Shown here: in pieces, positions 59,852 through 64,000 of the stretch
Layout: each line of letters starts with the position of its first letter
Numbering within the stretch: position 1 is the first letter of the stretch
Assembly: GCF_020080835.1 (NCBI RefSeq)
Contig: NC_058164.1
Coordinates: forward strand, 12,656,142 to 12,720,141
Direction: 5' to 3'
Length of the DNA stretch: 64,000 nt
Source: Cotesia glomerata
Taxonomy: Eukaryota; Arthropoda; Insecta; Hymenoptera; Braconidae
The notes under the pieces: generated by a model
Seen by the model: only the letters and a program-made list of their open reading frames with translations
What the model was told of the DNA's origin: nothing
The model's database searches: none
Translations under genes and position numbers: made by a program

Positions 59852-60882
59852 TCTGCCCTCATAAATTAATGTTGTCTATTACCTGTAAAGTCTAAAGAAA
59901 TCGTAAATTCATTTTTACAAAACCAAGAATTCTTTTTATATTCGATACTTAACAGAAAATTTATAAAACTTATTTAAACAGTGAAAGTTTTGTAATCACA
60001 ACTACAAAATTTATTTAACTCGTGAAATTTTTGTTATAAAATTACATCAATTCTAAAATTTATAAAATTAATTTCTAAATTGACAAAAATTCTCACGTTC
60101 TCATATTAATTCATTTAGTTTAAGCATCATAAATTGAAAATATTCCTATTGTACTATAAATTGTAAAATTATAATCCTATTATTGTAAAGATAATTATGC
60201 TGATGTCATAGCTGAGAAGTACTCTCAGTAAAATTTATCAAAAGCATTTTCAGTATTAAATTTATCAGTATACAAATCTTTACAAGGTTATTGTCTAATA
60301 CACTTTGTGTGCCGGGTCATAAGCCATCAACACGTTGCATACTCGAACTCAAGTAAAACACAACTTAAGGTCATTTCACGTGTATATTCTTAGAAAAATC
60401 GGTTGTCGTATACTACGTATTGAAACTCGGAAATAAAATAAATTCTTTTATTTCTCCATAAAATATCTTTTGTTCAATTGAGTCGGAACTAAACCTTTCA
60501 TCTAAAATAAATATTAGAAAGTACTTTATTATCGAAACTAAATTTCTTGTTTAATTTTGTTCTCGAAAATAAGCATTTAGTAGAAAATATTTTATTATTA
60601 AAATTAAATATCGCCGTTAAAATAATTTATTTTATTTAACTTTGCAGTTCGAGTTTCGATAATAATAATATTAATATTACTATTCTTAACGTTAAAATTT
60701 AGGGATTAAATTAATAACACCGAGTATCGAATACTTATTAAATAAATTTGGGATCATAAAATTAATTCTGAATACGTCACCGAGAAAGATAATCATTGGG
60801 AAAATTCTTTGTCAGGTGTGTCATCAAAACTTAATACACCCGGAAAACAATTAAATAAAATTTAATATTCGAATTATCCAAA
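59852..60882 (+). other. Long untranslated leader between primer site and gag
   Basis: About 1 kb, AT-rich, many short frames, no conserved motif recognised. It would hold packaging signals in a working element; that is inference. Confidence 0.45.
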
Positions 60883-63800
60883 ATGCTTCCTCGTACGCCA
60901 GTAGATCGATTTTCGGTACCCGTCAGCAGTAATGCGAATCAGATCTCACAAAACCCTAATTCAGTGATATCTAGCCACAATTTATTAAATTTTAACCCGA
61001 CTCAAGCCCCTAGTACAATTCTCTATCCACAACTACCAGAAGATTTACTTGAACTGGACAACTCACACAACGATCTGCACAATAGCACCGGTTACAATAA
61101 CACCGACCCTATCCAATTAGTCCGCGATAACGTAAGTGGAGTACAACAGTTAGTTGACCCCGCAAATACGAACGGCAACGATGCAGGCAGGGTACAAGAC
61201 CCAGCCAATTCAAATGACAATCCCGCAAATAAGTCTTCAAACCCCAAAAATACAGCTAGCGCGACTCAAACAGTTGAGGAAGTAGTTAGACAGTTGAGAG
61301 CTGAAAATTACGCCTGGAAAGTAGCATATCACCAATTGATGCCACCCTTTGCCAGTACCCTAGCTCGAACAATGTCCGACACTGTAAATAACCATAATAA
61401 TCACGTTAACGAGACATATGCATTTCAGCCGCGGGAATTATTCCCAAGTTCAAATTTTTCAGCGGGAAATCACTCCGTGCCGCCCGCACCTAATTTTTTC
61501 CATTCGGACATGCTTCCCTACCCTACAGCATCAGCCCCAACGTTTAGTGGGACTGCGCGTTTACCGTACGCGCTTCCATCACTTGCCCCACTACTCGTAC
61601 CACCGGTGCCTCAACATGTACCAGCTTCACATGTACAGTCTCATACTACGTTACCGCACGTAACACAGACTTACACAGCACCACCGACGCCATACTATGT
61701 GTCAGGTACACACGCACATTCACACACTACTGTACCTCACATGACGCATTCTTATACAGCACCGATCGCCTCTTTCCATGTGCCTGCGTCACAGACACAG
61801 CAACACATACATGCTATTCCAGGCATAGTCCCAATCGCTACTCCTTCCTATACGTACCCGAGTACAGTTGCACCCTTACGGACTAATGACATTTGCCGGA
61901 CTGCGAAATCATGGAATGTGTTTTTTCCCCCGCGCGATTCATCTGTAAAATTAGATGCCAAAAAATTTATTAAAACCTTAGAACAACGAATGGTCAGTAA
62001 TGATATCCCTTTAGAAAATTTTAAGCCGGTTATTGCTTCAACAATAACAGGTAACATTTTAGATTGGTATTATCAAAACGAACATTTATTTGTTAACTGG
62101 TCTGTTTTCAAAACCCACTTTAAAGTATGGCAAACCTACCAATCGGATGAAACTTTACTACAAGAAATTTATTCTTATCGACAAGCCTATGACGAACTCG
62201 GAGTCACGTTTATTAACCGAATGCAATGCGCGTTTGCTCAGTTAGACGAGCCCCTGCCTGAAAGCCGACAAGTCAAAATCATTATCCAAAAATTTAATTC
62301 ACAATTTTTATTTAAATTTGCGGAAGAACATATTGACACTTATTCAATACTATATAAACGCGTTAGTTCTTGGCAACCAGTAGTAGATTCATGTCAACGC
62401 TCTCATAATAACGAAGAAGCGAAATCTAACATGGATTCCGATTATAATCCGAAAACTCGAACAAAATTAAATGCTATTACCAAATCGGAATTAAAGAATT
62501 CCAAGAAGATGACGATTAATTCGGAAAAAGAACAAAAGATCACGCTTTTTGCATTGCCGAATCCAAGCCCAGTTAACTCACGTAACGAAATTCCAAAAAA
62601 TGACCACTCGGACGTACTCGTATCCGTAATAACTAATTTCCAAGCCGTGATGCAGGACATGTTCGAGAATTTACAAAAAAAACTTAACCAAGTACCTTCA
62701 CAGACTGACTGCGACCGTTGTGGACGCAGTGGACATATTGCTGCGGTCTGTTGTTCACGAACTACAGACGAGATACGAAAAAGAGCCGGTTTACGACCCT
62801 TAACGAAAAATCCGGATCCCGAAAACCAAGTAGTTACTCCGGTGATCTCCAATACACCAACTAAGACTCAAATATCCGCGATACAAACCCTTACGGCACC
62901 TATTTCTTTAACTAGTACCCCAGTTAGGTCAGTTTCAAACAACTGCGAACCAAATACTTCAGAAAATAGTTCAGAAACCCCTGATATTAACCAAAACAAC
63001 TTAGATTACGAGTATATGGACTATGAGCCAGACTCTGAGTCAGAAATGCTTAGTTCAACACCCAAATTAAAAATCAAATCCGGTAATAAACCTAATGACC
63101 TTATGCTCATACACAGTCTCAGCACACATGACTCAAACAACTCTAAAATATCAAGTCAAAATAAACGAAAACCATCATTTCAGACTAGAACTGAGAGTAC
63201 TTCGAAGTTGTCGTCGATAACAAGCGTTAAATCAGAAACTTTACCTTCTGATCCCATAATCACTTGTAATTCTAAGAAACAGTCATTTTTATTACCATCT
63301 AAATCATTAATACCGACCCCTACAACGACAACGACCAATACTGAAGAAGCTTCAACATCCATCACCCAGCTCAACATTGGCAGAATTCCTAGACCAACAA
63401 TGGTACAGCCTGGCATAACTTCTACAGCTCCAACGACTATAGCAGCTGTATCAGATCCATCAGATAACAATGTGGCAGCCAAACTTAAAAAGCTCATGCC
63501 GCATGACAGAAGCCAGTTGACTTCATTACCTCAACCAAACTTCAGGTTCACTTATAAACGACCTGAATGGGTTGAAGATATCTGTAAAGCAATGAAGAAA
63601 GTCCATATCCAAATCCAGAAGAATACACAGGACATCCAAGGACTCCAGAATGGCATGAAAAGACTTGTACAAAGCCATTCCTCATTAAAGAATTGCCAAC
63701 TCACCAACCTGGCAAGTTCTGTACGTGAAGTAGAACGAGATGTCGTTGCCGTCAAACAACGACTTAACTCAATCGAGCCCAAAATGCATAAACTGGGAAA

Positions 63801-64000
63801 ATATCCAGATAAATGCAAGGAGCCTGTCCAACCAGAAGCCGATTCACTTCCATTGATTTTCAAGGGAAAACAAGACACCACTATTTACAAAATTGGAACT
63901 AAAAATCGTCAGTTAGCTCAAAAACCAACTTTTGAAAAAATTAAATTCTCTCAGTCGAAAATTTCATCTCGACAAGGGTTGCGAGACGAGTTTCCAACTA
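60883..64000 (+). CDS. LTR-retrotransposon gag-like protein, open to window end
   Basis: ATG at 60883 (context CCAAAATGC); no stop in 1039 codons to the window end. Residues 1-340 are low-complexity, rich in Asn, Pro, His and Thr, with two related segments (SHTTLPHVTQTYTAP and SHTTVPHMTHSYTAP, about 27 residues apart). Residues 343-510 resemble a Ty3/Gypsy gag capsid region (KSWNVFFPPRD, LEQRM, GNILDWYYQN, YSYRQAYDELGVTFINRM). A single CX2CX4HX4C zinc knuckle, CDRCGRSGHIAAVC, is at residues 610-623. After it come about 400 residues of Ser/Thr/acidic and then helical, coiled-coil-like sequence (VREVERDVVAVKQRLNSI). No protease Asp-Ser/Thr-Gly or reverse-transcriptase motif has appeared by the end. 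Capsid assembly and RNA packaging is the inferred role. The length and the post-knuckle extension are unusual. Confidence 0.75.
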   Translation, partial: MLPRTPVDRFSVPVSSNANQISQNPNSVISSHNLLNFNPTQAPSTILYPQLPEDLLELDNSHNDLHNSTGYNNTDPIQLVRDNVSGVQQLVDPANTNGNDAGRVQDPANSNDNPANKSSNPKNTASATQTVEEVVRQLRAENYAWKVAYHQLMPPFASTLARTMSDTVNNHNNHVNETYAFQPRELFPSSNFSAGNHSVPPAPNFFHSDMLPYPTASAPTFSGTARLPYALPSLAPLLVPPVPQHVPASHVQSHTTLPHVTQTYTAPPTPYYVSGTHAHSHTTVPHMTHSYTAPIASFHVPASQTQQHIHAIPGIVPIATPSYTYPSTVAPLRTNDICRTAKSWNVFFPPRDSSVKLDAKKFIKTLEQRMVSNDIPLENFKPVIASTITGNILDWYYQNEHLFVNWSVFKTHFKVWQTYQSDETLLQEIYSYRQAYDELGVTFINRMQCAFAQLDEPLPESRQVKIIIQKFNSQFLFKFAEEHIDTYSILYKRVSSWQPVVDSCQRSHNNEEAKSNMDSDYNPKTRTKLNAITKSELKNSKKMTINSEKEQKITLFALPNPSPVNSRNEIPKNDHSDVLVSVITNFQAVMQDMFENLQKKLNQVPSQTDCDRCGRSGHIAAVCCSRTTDEIRKRAGLRPLTKNPDPENQVVTPVISNTPTKTQISAIQTLTAPISLTSTPVRSVSNNCEPNTSENSSETPDINQNNLDYEYMDYEPDSESEMLSSTPKLKIKSGNKPNDLMLIHSLSTHDSNNSKISSQNKRKPSFQTRTESTSKLSSITSVKSETLPSDPIITCNSKKQSFLLPSKSLIPTPTTTTTNTEEASTSITQLNIGRIPRPTMVQPGITSTAPTTIAAVSDPSDNNVAAKLKKLMPHDRSQLTSLPQPNFRFTYKRPEWVEDICKAMKKVHIQIQKNTQDIQGLQNGMKRLVQSHSSLKNCQLTNLASSVREVERDVVAVKQRLNSIEPKMHKLGKYPDKCKEPVQPEADSLPLIFKGKQDTTIYKIGTKNRQLAQKPTFEKIKFSQSKISSRQGLRDEFPT

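Noticed and set aside
59024..64000. Endogenous retrovirus or other animal virus
   Set aside because: Only a gag-like frame, LTR and primer site are visible; there is no envelope or other viral gene, and insect LTR retrotransposons explain all of it.

Overview
This is a stretch of eukaryotic, very AT-rich, repeat-packed genomic DNA, most likely from an arthropod and probably an insect. The evidence is R1-clade non-LTR retrotransposons, many DNA-transposon remnants with TA or TTAA target sites, long (CA)n, (GT)n and (AT)n tracts, GT-AG introns, and a run of exactly 100 N (56781-56880) typical of a scaffold join. A hymenopteran is my guess from the look of the repeats; the species cannot be read from the sequence. 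I see no intact host gene. The one host-derived gene I recognise is a broken copy of RPF2, a ribosome-assembly factor.

Layout. Bases 1-13375 hold dispersed repeats, an old LINE reverse-transcriptase fragment, and a three-level nest at 5630-9205. In that nest, repeat copy 2 is split by an inverted copy of the same repeat, which is itself split by a 5'-truncated R1-clade LINE (copy A). Next comes an LTR-like promoter block (10885-13375). Bases 13376-21576 carry a 2.1 kb element with ~290 bp terminal inverted repeats enclosing a decayed transposase-like gene, a second relic of that gene family, and a head-to-tail array of the GAGCTC-hairpin repeat. Bases 21955-35826 form a mirror-image arrangement: an AT minisatellite plus a dispersed repeat on each flank. 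The left repeat copy is interrupted by a nearly intact 3.15 kb DDE/SWIM transposon, and the RPF2 pseudogene lies between the flanks. Bases 36524-48262 are one hairpin repeat whose GT tract has received two full-length R1-clade LINEs (B and C) in tandem. Bases 48263-58776 hold MITEs, another transposase-like relic (51896-54350), a LINE 3' end and the assembly gap. Bases 59024-64000 are the 5' end of an LTR retrotransposon: a candidate LTR, a tRNA-Lys-type primer site, and a gag-like frame still open at the window end.

How the parts relate. The most abundant unit, called here the GAGCTC-hairpin repeat, is about 0.9-1.1 kb. It begins TTAACTTCCCGCTAA and ends near GGGTCAACCGTTTTCCTAAT. It carries an internal (GT)n tract and three short GAGCTC-centred palindromes. 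All three R1-clade LINEs sit exactly in the (GT/CA)n tract of such a repeat, so the repeat appears to act as the landing platform for a microsatellite-targeting LINE family. Several insertions can be read against an uninterrupted copy elsewhere in the same window, which gives clean empty sites and a relative order of events.
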